This document shows, piece after piece, positions 56,311 to 64,000 of a DNA stretch of 64,000 nt. Below the pieces are notes generated by a model, which ran no database searches, was not told the DNA's origin, and saw only the letters and a program-made list of their open reading frames with translations. Source of the stretch: Candidatus Rifleibacteriota bacterium (lineage in GTDB: Bacteria; Muiribacteriota; Ozemobacteria; Ozemobacterales; Ozemobacteraceae); assembly GCA_015233155.1 (NCBI GenBank), contig JADFYG010000001.1:124001-188000 (forward strand). Reading direction: 5' to 3'. Made by a program: the position numbers and the translations under genes. The stretch's first letter is position 1. Each line of letters starts with the position of its first letter.

Positions 56311-57072
56311 TCACTTTGGATAGATCTTGATAAGACTCTTTATCTCCATAGTGCCAGAGGCCGCTGAAATTCTGTGTGTAATGCCATTCGCAACGACAAG
56401 CTGTCCTTCGTATGGCTTTAGTTTTTCATACCACTCATCTTCCAGGACATCAAGGCCCTTATCGCGCGGCCTCGTGAAATCTTCTTTTATAAAAAGACGC
56501 TTATCTTTTACAAGCACCTTGCCACGTACGGTTTCTTCCTGGGTCCAGATTTTGGGCGCCTCTTCTTCTTTATCTTTTTTGTCGTGCGATTTATGACCAT
56601 GACCTCTGCGACCTTTATGTTCCTCTTTATCTTCCTTGCCGGCATCGTCGCCAAGGTATTTTCTTGCATTCTTGACGCGTTCGACTCGATTGGCAGTCCA
56701 TATCATGACTCCGCTTGTCGCTGATGGAGTCGAACTGGCTAGTGAGCCTTCACTATCTGTATATTCGGTAGCAGTATTGCCAGTCAAATCAGCTTCAACA
56801 ACATTCCCGAACTGAAGCGCCTTTTTTCCTTTTTCCTGGCCGCGGGGCAGGGAAAAACTCACCCGGTTTCCCGCCTTGAGCGGCGCCGTCCCTGAGGCAT
56901 CGCCAGGCACTTCCAGTACCTTCAAAGAAACCCTGTCACGATAAAGTGACTCGATCTGACCAACCAAGGTCAGCCCTGATGCAGACCCCATCGTCGCCCA
57001 AATGCCTATGGCACCAGCCAGACAGGTGCTGGTAAGCGAGAACCTGGGAGCAAAACGAAAATGACGTCGCAT
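56311..57072 (-). CDS. Exported unknown protein with charged linker
   Basis: 253 aa. Signal peptide at about residues 1-32 (ending GSASG), a small beta-rich region (TLVGQIESLYRDRVSLKVLEVPG) and an ADLTGN stretch, then a Lys/Glu/His-rich linker (about 145-175), and a second beta-rich region. The two halves may each be small OB- or SH3-like barrels. I do not recognise the family. Confidence 0.7.
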   Translation of the reverse strand: MRRHFRFAPRFSLTSTCLAGAIGIWATMGSASGLTLVGQIESLYRDRVSLKVLEVPGDASGTAPLKAGNRVSFSLPRGQEKGKKALQFGNVVEADLTGNTATEYTDSEGSLASSTPSATSGVMIWTANRVERVKNARKYLGDDAGKEDKEEHKGRRGHGHKSHDKKDKEEEAPKIWTQEETVRGKVLVKDKRLFIKEDFTRPRDKGLDVLEDEWYEKLKPYEGQLVVANGITHRISAASGTMEIKSLIKIYPK

Positions 57073-57243
57073 GGGTATCTCCTAGAAAAATCGAATATAA
57101 CAACTTATAAAATTTAAACCACTGACAAAGCCATCACCGACTATATATTTCGACGCTTTTCGACGAAATCACAAGATTGTCAATTTACGCGAATCCGGAC
57201 GGTTTTGCAAGATTACTGATGGGAATCGGGAAGGGGCATAAAA

Positions 57244-57280
57244 CATGAACCCTGATCTCGATCAGAGATCAGGGTTCATG
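57244..57280. terminator. Terminator of tRNA-Pro
   Basis: Perfect 16-bp inverted repeat (CATGAACCCTGATCTC, loop GATCA, exact complement). On the minus strand it comes 4 bases after the tRNA and is followed by TTTTATG. Confidence 0.9.
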
Positions 57281-57284
57281 GCGA

Positions 57285-57357
57285 TCGGGGCGACTGGACT
57301 TGAACCAGCGACCTTTTGGTCCCGAACCAAACGCGCTACCAACTGCGCCACGCCCCG
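57285..57357 (-). tRNA. tRNA-Pro (CGG)
   Basis: 73-base cloverleaf on the minus strand. Acceptor CGGGGCG/CGCCCCG, D arm GCGC-AGTTGGTA-GCGC, anticodon arm TTTGG-TTCGGGA-CCAAA with anticodon CGG, T arm GCTGG-TTCAAGT-CCAGT, discriminator A. CCA is not encoded. Confidence 0.95.
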
Positions 57358-57369
57358 TTGCGTGGAGAC

Positions 57370-57398
57370 ATAATAACACAACCCATATTCAACAGCAA
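57370..57398 (-). promoter_or_regulatory. Possible promoter of tRNA-Pro
   Basis: On the minus strand: TTGCTG (57398-57393), 17 bases, TATTAT (57375-57370). It lies between the end of the TPR gene and the tRNA. Confidence 0.5.
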
Positions 57399-57407
57399 CT
57401 GCAAAAA

Positions 57408-59219
57408 TCAGGGCTCAGGAGTCACCGCAACCGATCTGCCTTGTGTGACCCGTGAACGAATCTCCCGGGCCTTTTCAACCAAGCCTTGCGCCTCAAGAAT
57501 GTCGGCTTTCAAAAGAAGAGTTGGGGAATTGTCGGGATCAATGGAAAGAACTTTTTCGATATCCGACAGTGCCAGATCCTGGCTCCCCCTGTTTCGAAAA
57601 GCTACTGAACGATTATACCAGGCTGCCAGATATTTCTGATTCAGGCGCAGCGCCTCTGAATAATAGCCTATAGCCTCCTCAGTTCTTGATGCATTCGCGG
57701 CTGCGAGACCCAGATATTCATATACCTGAGGTGAGTCCGGCCACTTCTTTCTGGCTTTTTCCATCAGAGACTGAACCTTGTCGGGATGTCCCAGATTCAA
57801 TTCTGCTGCCGCTAATCCAATCCATCCTCTCTGGTCATCCGGAATCAATCTGGTTAGCTGAAGGAAATCATCGCGAGCTTCCATAAAACGCCCTGAGGAA
57901 AAATATGCTTTTCCACGGTTAATGAATGCATAAACATTAGGATTCTGACTGATAACTTTACTCCAGAAGGTCAGATTGTCGTCATACCAGCCACATCTAT
58001 CTCTGGTAATATGCATCATATAACCGAATCCTGCGAGAGATAACGCTATCATTCCAATCCTGATCTTTTGCCTGATGTGATCATCAACGGATGAAAAAAG
58101 ATGTTGCAGAAAGGCTACCAATGCAAAAAAAAGTCCGAAGGCTGGAAGATATGCGTGCCTGATGGCCGTGAATTCTTTTCCCATAGTAGGAAGCATGAAA
58201 ATTGACGCATGGACTGGAATCAGGGCTACCAGGAAAAAACATAGACCGAACTGAACCGATTTCAGACGTCGACTCCAATAGAGGCAAATGCACAAAAAAA
58301 CCGCGCATACCCCCCAGGAGAGTTTTTCCACGGGCCACTCGGAAAAAGATGGCAGAAGAAACGGAATTTGCAGAGGAATGTCAGTGGGCCAAATGATATG
58401 CCGCACCATGACACCGACTCCGAAAATTACCCTCAGGGACCTTAATAGCAACCCGCCAGTTGGATATTCATCACCGGGAAGCGGATTGAGAACGCTTCCC
58501 CAGGATCCGATGGTGACAAGACATAGCAGAAGAATGACGAGAAAAAAACTCCATGCCCGCTTGCCCCATTCGACAAAGGATGTTCCATATTGTTTGCGAT
58601 CGATGATAGCAAGTACGAATGGAAATGAAATTGCTGAAAATTTGGACATAATACTCAACATAAAACAGAAAACAACGAGTTTGCGAGGATTCCTTGATGC
58701 CGAGGCAGGTGCTCTCATGTGAATAACCAGGCCAAGCAAATAAAAAAAAGTGAAAAGGACATCCTTTCTCTCAGTTATCCAGGCAACCGAATCAACTCGC
58801 GATGGGTGTATTGCAAAAAGGAGCGCAACAAAAAAAGAGCTGGTTAGTGTCATTCCCAGGCGTTTTGCCAGTTCAAATACAAGAAGAACGTTGAACAGAT
58901 GGAAAAGAATGTTGGTAAAATGAAAAATAAAAAAATCTTCGCCCGCGAAATGTGAATCAATTGCGAGAGAGAGGATCGTTAATGGCTGATATAAATTCTG
59001 GTATGGTTTCGTGAACAGATTCATAAGCGAAGAGATGGAAAGGTCGTGAAAAAAGGGATTATCCAGAATCATTGCAGGATCATCCCATCGTATATATCCG
59101 CACTGGAGCGCGGGAAAAAAAGCGAACAGAGTCACCAGAAGGAGGAGTCCCCTGTAATACCACCAGTATTTTCCCGATTCCGGTGGGGATATAATTTCTG
59201 ATTCCACGGACTTTTCCAT
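57408..59219 (-). CDS. TMTC-like membrane protein with TPR repeats
   Basis: 603 aa. About nine to eleven membrane segments in the first 400 residues with GT-C-type signatures (WDDPAMILDNP near the first loop; HPSRVDSVAWITERKDV), then TPR repeats (about 425-590; VYAFINRGKAYFSSGRFMEA, WYNRSVAFRNRGSQDLALSD). This is the architecture of TMTC-type O-mannosyltransferases, and of many uncharacterised bacterial relatives. It could glycosylate exported proteins. ATG 59219 encodes MEKSVESE. Confidence 0.85.
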   Translation of the reverse strand: MEKSVESEIISPPESGKYWWYYRGLLLLVTLFAFFPALQCGYIRWDDPAMILDNPFFHDLSISSLMNLFTKPYQNLYQPLTILSLAIDSHFAGEDFFIFHFTNILFHLFNVLLVFELAKRLGMTLTSSFFVALLFAIHPSRVDSVAWITERKDVLFTFFYLLGLVIHMRAPASASRNPRKLVVFCFMLSIMSKFSAISFPFVLAIIDRKQYGTSFVEWGKRAWSFFLVILLLCLVTIGSWGSVLNPLPGDEYPTGGLLLRSLRVIFGVGVMVRHIIWPTDIPLQIPFLLPSFSEWPVEKLSWGVCAVFLCICLYWSRRLKSVQFGLCFFLVALIPVHASIFMLPTMGKEFTAIRHAYLPAFGLFFALVAFLQHLFSSVDDHIRQKIRIGMIALSLAGFGYMMHITRDRCGWYDDNLTFWSKVISQNPNVYAFINRGKAYFSSGRFMEARDDFLQLTRLIPDDQRGWIGLAAAELNLGHPDKVQSLMEKARKKWPDSPQVYEYLGLAAANASRTEEAIGYYSEALRLNQKYLAAWYNRSVAFRNRGSQDLALSDIEKVLSIDPDNSPTLLLKADILEAQGLVEKAREIRSRVTQGRSVAVTPEP

Positions 59220-59242
59220 TGCATCGTCTTTTTTCTATGTCA

Positions 59243-59271
59243 TTGGTTCTTATTGATTCCTGGGGTATACT
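59243..59271 (+). promoter_or_regulatory. Possible promoter upstream of pth
   Basis: TTGGTT (59243-59248), 17 bases, TATACT (59266-59271). Start near 59278, about 200 bases before pth. The -10 lies in a short palindrome GTATA-C-TATAC shared with the divergent TPR gene. Confidence 0.45.
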
Positions 59272-59476
59272 ATACAGTATTATGACCGAAAGGGATCTCT
59301 GGAAGACCTATAATTTTCCTGTAATCTGTGGATGCAGGTTTGTGCAACTCCGCATTCGAAGGGACCTTCCTTAAAAAAAGAGTTATATAGATTACTTGAT
59401 GTCGCTTTTTAGCAGGAACCCGTTTCCCTGAGCGCATTAGCTCTGAAACCAGTATAAGTATTCGAAAAATATTGAA

Positions 59477-60064
59477 ATGATAATAGCAGGACTTGGAAAT
59501 CCAGGAATAGAATATCAGGATACCAGGCACAATGCTGGCTTCTGGGCCGTTGAAGCACTTGCCAGAAAGTTTTCATGCGCATTTACGGAACGCTTGCATC
59601 GCGCACAGGTGGCTAGTTTTCGCTTCAAGGGTGCAGCTCATCTGCTTGTGAAACCGCAAACATATATGAATCTGTCGGGCGAGTCTGTAACACCGCTTTT
59701 GGCCTCGGAACAACTGGTATCTTCCGATCTGCTCGTGATCGCGGACGATATCAATCTGCCGGTTGGTCGGTGGCGCTTACGCTCTGCTGGAGGTCATGGA
59801 GGTCATAATGGACTGAAGTCCATCATTGCCGGGGTGGGGGAAGAGTTCTGGCGTCTGCGTATTGGAGTTGGCACTTCACCCGGCACCGGATCCACGCTTG
59901 TAGACCACGTATTGGGACCTCTTGCATCCGAGGAGAGAGCCTTTATTGACAGGCAATTGTCTGATCTGTCTGAATTAGTCTGTATGTGGCTTGCGGGAAT
60001 GGGACAACGTGCAATGGGGCGATTCAACGGCCGAAATTACGGGATCCCCGAGCCGATATCATGA
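59477..60064 (+). CDS. pth: Peptidyl-tRNA hydrolase
   Basis: 195 aa; frees tRNAs from stalled peptides. GLGNPGIEYQDTRHNAGF holds the catalytic His, KPQTYMNLSG and ADDINLPVG (Asp) complete the site, followed by GGHGGHNGLKSI. The start ATG 59477 gives the normal N-terminus. Confidence 0.97.
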   Translation: MIIAGLGNPGIEYQDTRHNAGFWAVEALARKFSCAFTERLHRAQVASFRFKGAAHLLVKPQTYMNLSGESVTPLLASEQLVSSDLLVIADDINLPVGRWRLRSAGGHGGHNGLKSIIAGVGEEFWRLRIGVGTSPGTGSTLVDHVLGPLASEERAFIDRQLSDLSELVCMWLAGMGQRAMGRFNGRNYGIPEPIS

Positions 60065-60129
60065 TTTGAAACAAGATCAGATATAATTCCAATGCGGACG
60101 AGTTGCCGGTTTCTTGGTGTTTCAGTGTC

Positions 60130-60158
60130 TTGCAATTGTCAAGTGGCCTGTTTATAAT
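60130..60158 (+). promoter_or_regulatory. Promoter of the cheC operon
   Basis: TTGCAA (60130-60135), 17 bases, TATAAT (60153-60158). Start near 60165, 28 bases before the cheC ATG. Confidence 0.7.
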
Positions 60159-60192
60159 GAGCAAATTCGCCAATATCTGGAAGGAACCGTGC

Positions 60193-60810
60193 ATGCCGGA
60201 AATCGTTAACCTACGTCGAGATCAGCTCGATGCACTTCGTGAAGTCGGGAACATCGGTTCCGGGAATGCGGCTACCGCTCTTGCTCAGTTTCTCAATAGA
60301 AAAATCGATATGGCCGTTCCCCAGGCCAAAATCCTGCCCCTGAGTGATATTCCTGGCCTCGTCGGAGGAGAAGAAGAGCGGGTAATGGGAATTTATCTTC
60401 GTGTAATGGGCAGAATGACCGGTCGGTTTCTGCTTCTGATTCCGGAAAAAACGACTTTAAAGTTGCTTCACACACTTATTCCTGGCTGTACGGTCGATCA
60501 ACCCATGGCCATGAATGAACTCGAGCGTTCATGTTTACGCGAAGTAGGAAATATCCTGGCCGGTTCTTTTATGAATGCACTTTCGGTACTTACACGCACT
60601 CCCATGTTGAATTCTCTGCCCACAATGGCGTTTGATATGGCGGGAGCGCTTCTGGATGCGGTCATTGCAGAGATGGTTGATGTAAGTGACCATGTATTGA
60701 TGATTGAAGCTTCATTCATAGACAATCTGGAGAATATGAAAATGCATATTTTTCTGCTTCCTGATCCAGATTCATTAGGAACCCTCCTGGAGTTACTGGG
60801 AGTCAAATAA
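60193..60810 (+). CDS. cheC: CheC-type CheY-P phosphatase
   Basis: 205 aa. Two ExxN phosphatase sites: E17/N20 (LREVGNIGSGNAAT) and E117/N120 (LREVGNILAGSFMNAL), the pattern of CheC rather than one-site CheX. AAGGA before ATG 60193 sets the start; the frame to 60103 crosses the promoter and is rejected. It partners the adjacent CheD. Confidence 0.93.
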   Translation: MPEIVNLRRDQLDALREVGNIGSGNAATALAQFLNRKIDMAVPQAKILPLSDIPGLVGGEEERVMGIYLRVMGRMTGRFLLLIPEKTTLKLLHTLIPGCTVDQPMAMNELERSCLREVGNILAGSFMNALSVLTRTPMLNSLPTMAFDMAGALLDAVIAEMVDVSDHVLMIEASFIDNLENMKMHIFLLPDPDSLGTLLELLGVK

Positions 60811-60813
60811 TAA

Positions 60814-61299
60814 ATGCCCGTGGTATATCCTGTCGGAATGGCGGATTTGCGTATCGCGCGAAATCCGGACGTATTGGCTGCATATGGAGTTGGGTCTTGT
60901 GTGATCGTGGCTATGTATGATCCAAAATCCCGCATTGGCGGTCTTGTACATATTATGCTCCCTGACTCGTCAGGCATAGAACAGGAAAAAGTGAATCCGA
61001 AAAAATTTGCTGACACCGGTGTCCCTCTATTGTTTCAGACACTTTCGCATGCCGGAATTTTTCGCGGAAGCATCTGGGCAAAACTTGTCGGTGGTGCGGA
61101 AATGTTTCCGCCAAATGAAGACTTTTCCAGCACCATCGGACAAAAAAATGTTGAAGCCGCAAGGCTTGCTCTCGAGAAGATCGGCATTCCGATTATGGCT
61201 GTAGAAATTGGTGGCACCAGTGGGCGATCACTCGAGTTAAAGCTTGAGACTGGCATGATCAGAGTAAATATTCTAGGTGAGACGGTAAAGGATATATAG
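60814..61299 (+). CDS. cheD: Chemoreceptor glutamine deamidase CheD
   Basis: 161 aa. Deamidates receptor glutamines and is regulated by CheC. Catalytic Cys in GVGSCVIV, His in GLVHIMLPDS, and the C-terminal GGTSGRSLELKLETG. It starts 3 bases after cheC, with GGGAG inside the cheC end. Confidence 0.95.
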   Translation: MPVVYPVGMADLRIARNPDVLAAYGVGSCVIVAMYDPKSRIGGLVHIMLPDSSGIEQEKVNPKKFADTGVPLLFQTLSHAGIFRGSIWAKLVGGAEMFPPNEDFSSTIGQKNVEAARLALEKIGIPIMAVEIGGTSGRSLELKLETGMIRVNILGETVKDI

Positions 61300-61304
61300 A
61301 GTCT

Positions 61305-61709
61305 ATGGCACGTCTTTCGCTGATTTTTGCTATTTTTCTATCGACTACGATGGCAAGTGTCGTTTTTGTGTTATCATTGTTGGCCAAGGTAACCTTTGGA
61401 ACCTTGCTTTTTCGTTCGCTGGTTTCATTTTTTCTGTTCGGAATTCTTGGAGCCATCCTTGGAAGTGTGCTCGAAGTGCTGGTTGTTCCCGTGGCATCTG
61501 AAGAGGAAAGCAGACAGGTTAAAAAGGACATGAACATGGATGACGCGAACGTTGAGGATGAGCTTGGTGACTTATTGACCGACCTTGAACTTGTTGAGCA
61601 GGTTGATAATGAAAAGGCTTCAAATGGCATGAAACCTGCGGTGTTCCCGCGGATGTCGGTAGAAAAAGGAAAGGTGGTTTCCCGAGGTGATTCGGCGGTG
61701 ATTTCCTGA
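61305..61709 (+). CDS. Small two-helix membrane protein between cheD and fliA
   Basis: 134 aa. Two N-terminal membrane segments (about 4-26 and 33-58), then an acidic cytoplasmic tail (DDANVEDELGDLLTDLELVEQV). I recognise no family. Starts 5 bases after cheD, so it is part of the chemotaxis/fliA operon. Confidence 0.75.
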   Translation: MARLSLIFAIFLSTTMASVVFVLSLLAKVTFGTLLFRSLVSFFLFGILGAILGSVLEVLVVPVASEEESRQVKKDMNMDDANVEDELGDLLTDLELVEQVDNEKASNGMKPAVFPRMSVEKGKVVSRGDSAVIS

Positions 61710-61742
61710 AATGATTATTTGTGCTAGAGAAAGCGTAACGAC

Positions 61743-61880
61743 ATGCAACAAACGGAAGTGATAAGCGCAATGTTTTCACCTCCCGGCGTTCAGGAGCAGT
61801 TTTCGGCGGGCGCAAGGAACGAAGGGCGCAATAGGCGTCCGGAATCTTGTTTGCAGGCCAGATTCGGAGGGCAACGGTGA
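61743..61880 (+). CDS. Possible 45-aa ORF coupled to fliA
   Basis: ATG 61743 to TGA 61880, product MQQTEVISAMFSPPGVQEQF onward, Arg-rich C-terminus. Its stop overlaps the fliA start as GTGA, the usual sign of translational coupling, but its own ribosome-binding site is weak. No family recognised. Could be a real small gene or a leader peptide for fliA. Confidence 0.4.
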   Translation: MQQTEVISAMFSPPGVQEQFSAGARNEGRNRRPESCLQARFGGQR

Positions 61881-62719
61881 ACCGAGAGATGGTTGTTGAA
61901 GACAAAAACAAGGAACTCGACGACGCCAAGAAAAAGGCGGCCAAGGAGCAGGACGAAGAAGATCAAAAGCTTTGGGTGCATTATAAAAACACTCATGACC
62001 AGCGCATCAAAGATACTCTGATCATGAAGTATGCCTCATTCGTTAAATATGTGGCAGGACGTATTGCCGTAAATCTTCCGAGTAATGTCGAATTCGATGA
62101 TCTCGTGAGTTATGGCATTCTCGGTCTCATCGATGCCATCGACAAGTATGATCCGTGCCGTGCCGTTAAATTTAAAACCTATGCCAAAACGCGTATTCGC
62201 GGGGCAATTTTCGATGAACTTCGTGTCCTGGACTGGACACCTAGATCAATTCGCCAAAAGGCACGAAAACTTGAAAAGGCATATGCGAAACTTGAAGGCA
62301 AGCTGGGGCGTGATGCAACCGATGAAGAGATTGCCGAGTATCTGAAAATCGACATATCTGAGCTACATAAACTGTTTGACGAAACCAAGAAATCTCTTTT
62401 GCTGTCACTTGACGAAATTTTTTATGATGATGAAGAGGGCTCTTCGCGATTCGATTTTGTAGAGAACCAGAAGAGTGACAATCCGCAACTCAAGATTGAA
62501 GAAAGTGAAGCCAAAAAGATTTTGGCCGAAGCCATCGGGAAGCTCAACGATCGCGAGCGACTCGTGATAACTTTGTACTATTATGAAGATTTGACCTCGA
62601 AAGAGATTGGAAAGATTCTCGGTGTGTCAGATTCGCGCGTCTCGCAACTTCACACAAAGGCCATCCTGCGCCTGCGTGGGCGGCTTGCACGTTTACGGGA
62701 TTCTCTCATAGCGGAATAA
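61877..62719 (+). CDS. fliA: Flagellar sigma factor sigma-28 (FliA/WhiG family)
   Basis: 280 aa. Region 2 (FDDLVSYGILGLIDAIDKYDP, KFKTYAKTRIRGAIFDELR), region 3 (WTPRSIRQKARKLEKAY) and region 4 (LNDRERLVITLYYYEDLTSKEIGKILGVSDSRVSQLHTKA, with the HTH) fit FliA/WhiG sigma factors. GTG 61877 has GGAGGG 5-6 bases upstream; ATG 61889 is an alternative. The GCCGATA-type -10 boxes before flagellins 3, 5 and 6 are its likely targets. The N-terminal 35 residues are strongly charged. Confidence 0.95.
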   Translation: MNREMVVEDKNKELDDAKKKAAKEQDEEDQKLWVHYKNTHDQRIKDTLIMKYASFVKYVAGRIAVNLPSNVEFDDLVSYGILGLIDAIDKYDPCRAVKFKTYAKTRIRGAIFDELRVLDWTPRSIRQKARKLEKAYAKLEGKLGRDATDEEIAEYLKIDISELHKLFDETKKSLLLSLDEIFYDDEEGSSRFDFVENQKSDNPQLKIEESEAKKILAEAIGKLNDRERLVITLYYYEDLTSKEIGKILGVSDSRVSQLHTKAILRLRGRLARLRDSLIAE

Positions 62720-62730
62720 TTTTCCTTATA

Positions 62731-62779
62731 TCACAAGACACAGGCGCCGCTCAGTACGAGCGGCGCCTGTGTCTTGTGA
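62731..62779. terminator. Long hairpin between fliA and the HAMP gene
   Basis: Perfect 22-bp inverted repeat with loop AGTAC (62753-62757). It separates convergent genes and can act on both strands; flanking T-runs are short. Confidence 0.8.
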
Positions 62780-62797
62780 TAATGTAAAAGGGGGAAA

Positions 62798-63394
62798 TCA
62801 GGCCGAAGGAGCACTGTCTCCAGCTGGAGTAGATTCCTTATCAATTTTAAACAATGCAATCTTGTCACGAAGAATCTCAGAATTTTTGGCCAGGCTCTGA
62901 AACTTTTCATCTTTGCCGAGCAACTGCATTTTCGCGGAAATATCATCGCTTAACGTCCTTGCACTGGCAATGGTATCCCGGAACTTCGCAAGCATGCCGT
63001 TGATGGCTATCGCCAACTCTTTAAGATTGTCATTCTTTCGAAGATGTATTTCAAAGGTCAGATCACCGGCAGCAATACGCTGTATGCTCTTTTCCAGCTT
63101 GTAGGCCGGGCCCGCAATCTGGTGAGAATACATTATACTCACGATAAATACGATTATTACATTAACCAGAATCAGTAGCAGGAGACGCGGCCAGAGGTCT
63201 GAGAAAAAGAGCTGCAGCATGCTTTCAACGCTTTGCCCCTCACTCATAGTGGCCTTGGTATTCAGAAAGAAGGAGCCGAGAACGTAGATATTGCAGGCCG
63301 TGATGACCGCGATCAGAAAAACCAGCAGAAGTATAGTTCCGGCGAACTTGCTCTGCATGCCTTTGGCGATAAAATAATTTTTGCGTTGAGACAA
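62798..63394 (-). CDS. HAMP-domain membrane protein without output domain
   Basis: 198 aa. Two membrane segments (about 18-41 and 69-89) with a short periplasmic loop of about 27 residues, then a HAMP domain (YSHQIAGPAYKLEKSIQRIAAGDL) and a helical stretch (about 120-175) of unknown partner. There is no kinase, MCP signalling or cyclase domain, and no truncation is evident at the stop. Confidence 0.8.
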   Translation of the reverse strand: MSQRKNYFIAKGMQSKFAGTILLLVFLIAVITACNIYVLGSFFLNTKATMSEGQSVESMLQLFFSDLWPRLLLLILVNVIIVFIVSIMYSHQIAGPAYKLEKSIQRIAAGDLTFEIHLRKNDNLKELAIAINGMLAKFRDTIASARTLSDDISAKMQLLGKDEKFQSLAKNSEILRDKIALFKIDKESTPAGDSAPSA

Positions 63395-63563
63395 CGTTGC
63401 GCCTCCTCGATTTACGGATGAGCCCTCCCTAAGGGAGAACAGGACATGTATGGAGATATCTTATCTTACCCCCCTCGAAAATGTCAACGCAATGCCAATC
63501 AATGTATCTGAAAAGTTCTTCGGAAATCTTTTCCAAATCACTTTTTTTGCCGATACCGAAGGC

Positions 63564-63980
63564 ATGAAATTGCGCTCAACATTTTTTAAACCACTGCTGA
63601 TGGTCATGCTGCTCGGATTGACCGGATGTATGGAAAATCGTGGAGGTGGCGGCAGCGGAACCGGCGATGTTACTGACCCCGGAATATATCAGACCGGGAT
63701 CGCTTCATGGTATGGGGATCAGTTTCAGGGAAGACCAACGGCGAGCGGTGAATCCTTCAATATGAATGATCTGACCGCTGCTCATCTGGTGCTGCCGTTT
63801 GGAACGAAGATCGATGTGACAAACCGCACAAATGGCCGCCGCATAACAGTGCGCATAAACGATCGAGGCCCATACAAGAATGATCGCATCATAGATTTAT
63901 CAAAACGTGCCGCCATGGAACTCGGAATGCTGGAAACAGGAGTCGCAGAGGTGGAACTGCGGATTGTTTCGCCAAGCTGA
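63564..63980 (+). CDS. RlpA-like lipoprotein
   Basis: 138 aa. Lipobox LTGC (Cys 21), a short Gly-rich linker, then a double-psi beta-barrel domain with TGIASWYGDQFQGRPTASGE, AAHLVLPFGTKIDVTN and VRINDRGPYKNDRIIDLSKRAA, which contains the RlpA lytic-transglycosylase residues. No SPOR domain. It probably acts on peptidoglycan. ATG 63564 is chosen because it starts the signal peptide; the frame to 63450 adds 38 unlike residues. Confidence 0.9.
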   Translation: MKLRSTFFKPLLMVMLLGLTGCMENRGGGGSGTGDVTDPGIYQTGIASWYGDQFQGRPTASGESFNMNDLTAAHLVLPFGTKIDVTNRTNGRRITVRINDRGPYKNDRIIDLSKRAAMELGMLETGVAEVELRIVSPS

Positions 63981-64000
63981 TAAAATAACGCGTCTTTTAT

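Noticed and set aside
57181-57230. TTGACA on the minus strand as promoter of the exported unknown protein
   Set aside because: No acceptable -10 is found 16-18 bases downstream of it.
63549-63556. GCCGATAC as a sigma-28 promoter for the RlpA-like gene
   Set aside because: Transcription would begin at the ATG itself and no fitting -35 element is present.

Overview
This 64 kb window looks like chromosome from a flagellated, diderm (LPS-making) bacterium of a poorly sampled lineage. The evidence is a Kdo/heptose and Lpt transport operon, lipoproteins with lipoboxes, a spirochaete-type SPASM radical SAM protein, Maf-type flagellin glycosyltransferases, and CsrA-type hairpins in flagellin leaders. 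I cannot name the phylum. A Riflebacteria-like or spirochaete-neighbouring lineage is only a guess from gene content. I see no insertion sequence, phage, integrase or CRISPR array.

Region 1 (1-24449, + strand) is a flagellar filament locus. It holds six tandem giant flagellin genes (746-768 aa each, the first cut by the window edge), then flaG, a 1000-aa fliD, an unknown gene, a Maf glycosyltransferase, fliS, a small YjfB-like gene and a spiro-SPASM-like radical SAM gene that appears to start at ATT. Five flagellin leaders are visible. Each carries a stem-loop showing a GGA in a six-base loop. In four of them the Shine-Dalgarno itself sits in the loop of a second hairpin, the arrangement expected for CsrA repression. 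Three leaders have sigma-28-like -10 boxes at 160-164 bases from the start codon.

Region 2 (24527-32656, - strand) is a glycosylation operon: pseB, a PseA/WbpG-type sugar amidotransferase, hisH2, hisF2, a second Maf and, at the end, a hybrid histidine kinase with a c-type haem motif. The set suggests an amidinated sugar on the flagellin. The nonulosonate synthase genes are not in the window.

Region 3 (32858-41455, + strand) is mixed: tRNA-Thr, a sigma-54 activator without a sensor domain, ComFB, a STAS protein, ribosomal protein L31, thyX, a divergent chorismate mutase/prephenate dehydratase-like protein, a Wza-like SLBB export protein, gpmI (lacking a metal-binding Asp), gmk and a FecR-domain protein.

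Region 4 (41514-54258, - strand) is one long, tightly packed envelope operon: a deoxyhypusine-synthase-like protein, heptose kinase (rfaE1), a three-domain GmhA-RfaE2-KdsB fusion, pyrG, kdsA, kdsD, kdsC, an LpxL-type acyltransferase, lptC, lptA, lptB and a DUF3084 protein. It makes CMP-Kdo and most of ADP-heptose, acylates lipid A and exports LPS. CTP synthase sits where CTP is needed by KdsB. The GmhB phosphatase and HldD epimerase are absent.

Region 5 (54488-63980) has a propeller lipoprotein, a FUN14-domain protein, an exported unknown, tRNA-Pro, a TMTC-like membrane protein with TPRs, pth, cheC, cheD, a small membrane protein, a possible 45-aa ORF overlapping the start of the flagellar sigma factor fliA, a HAMP-only membrane protein and an RlpA lipoprotein. 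FliA and the sigma-28-like flagellin promoters tie the two ends of the window together.
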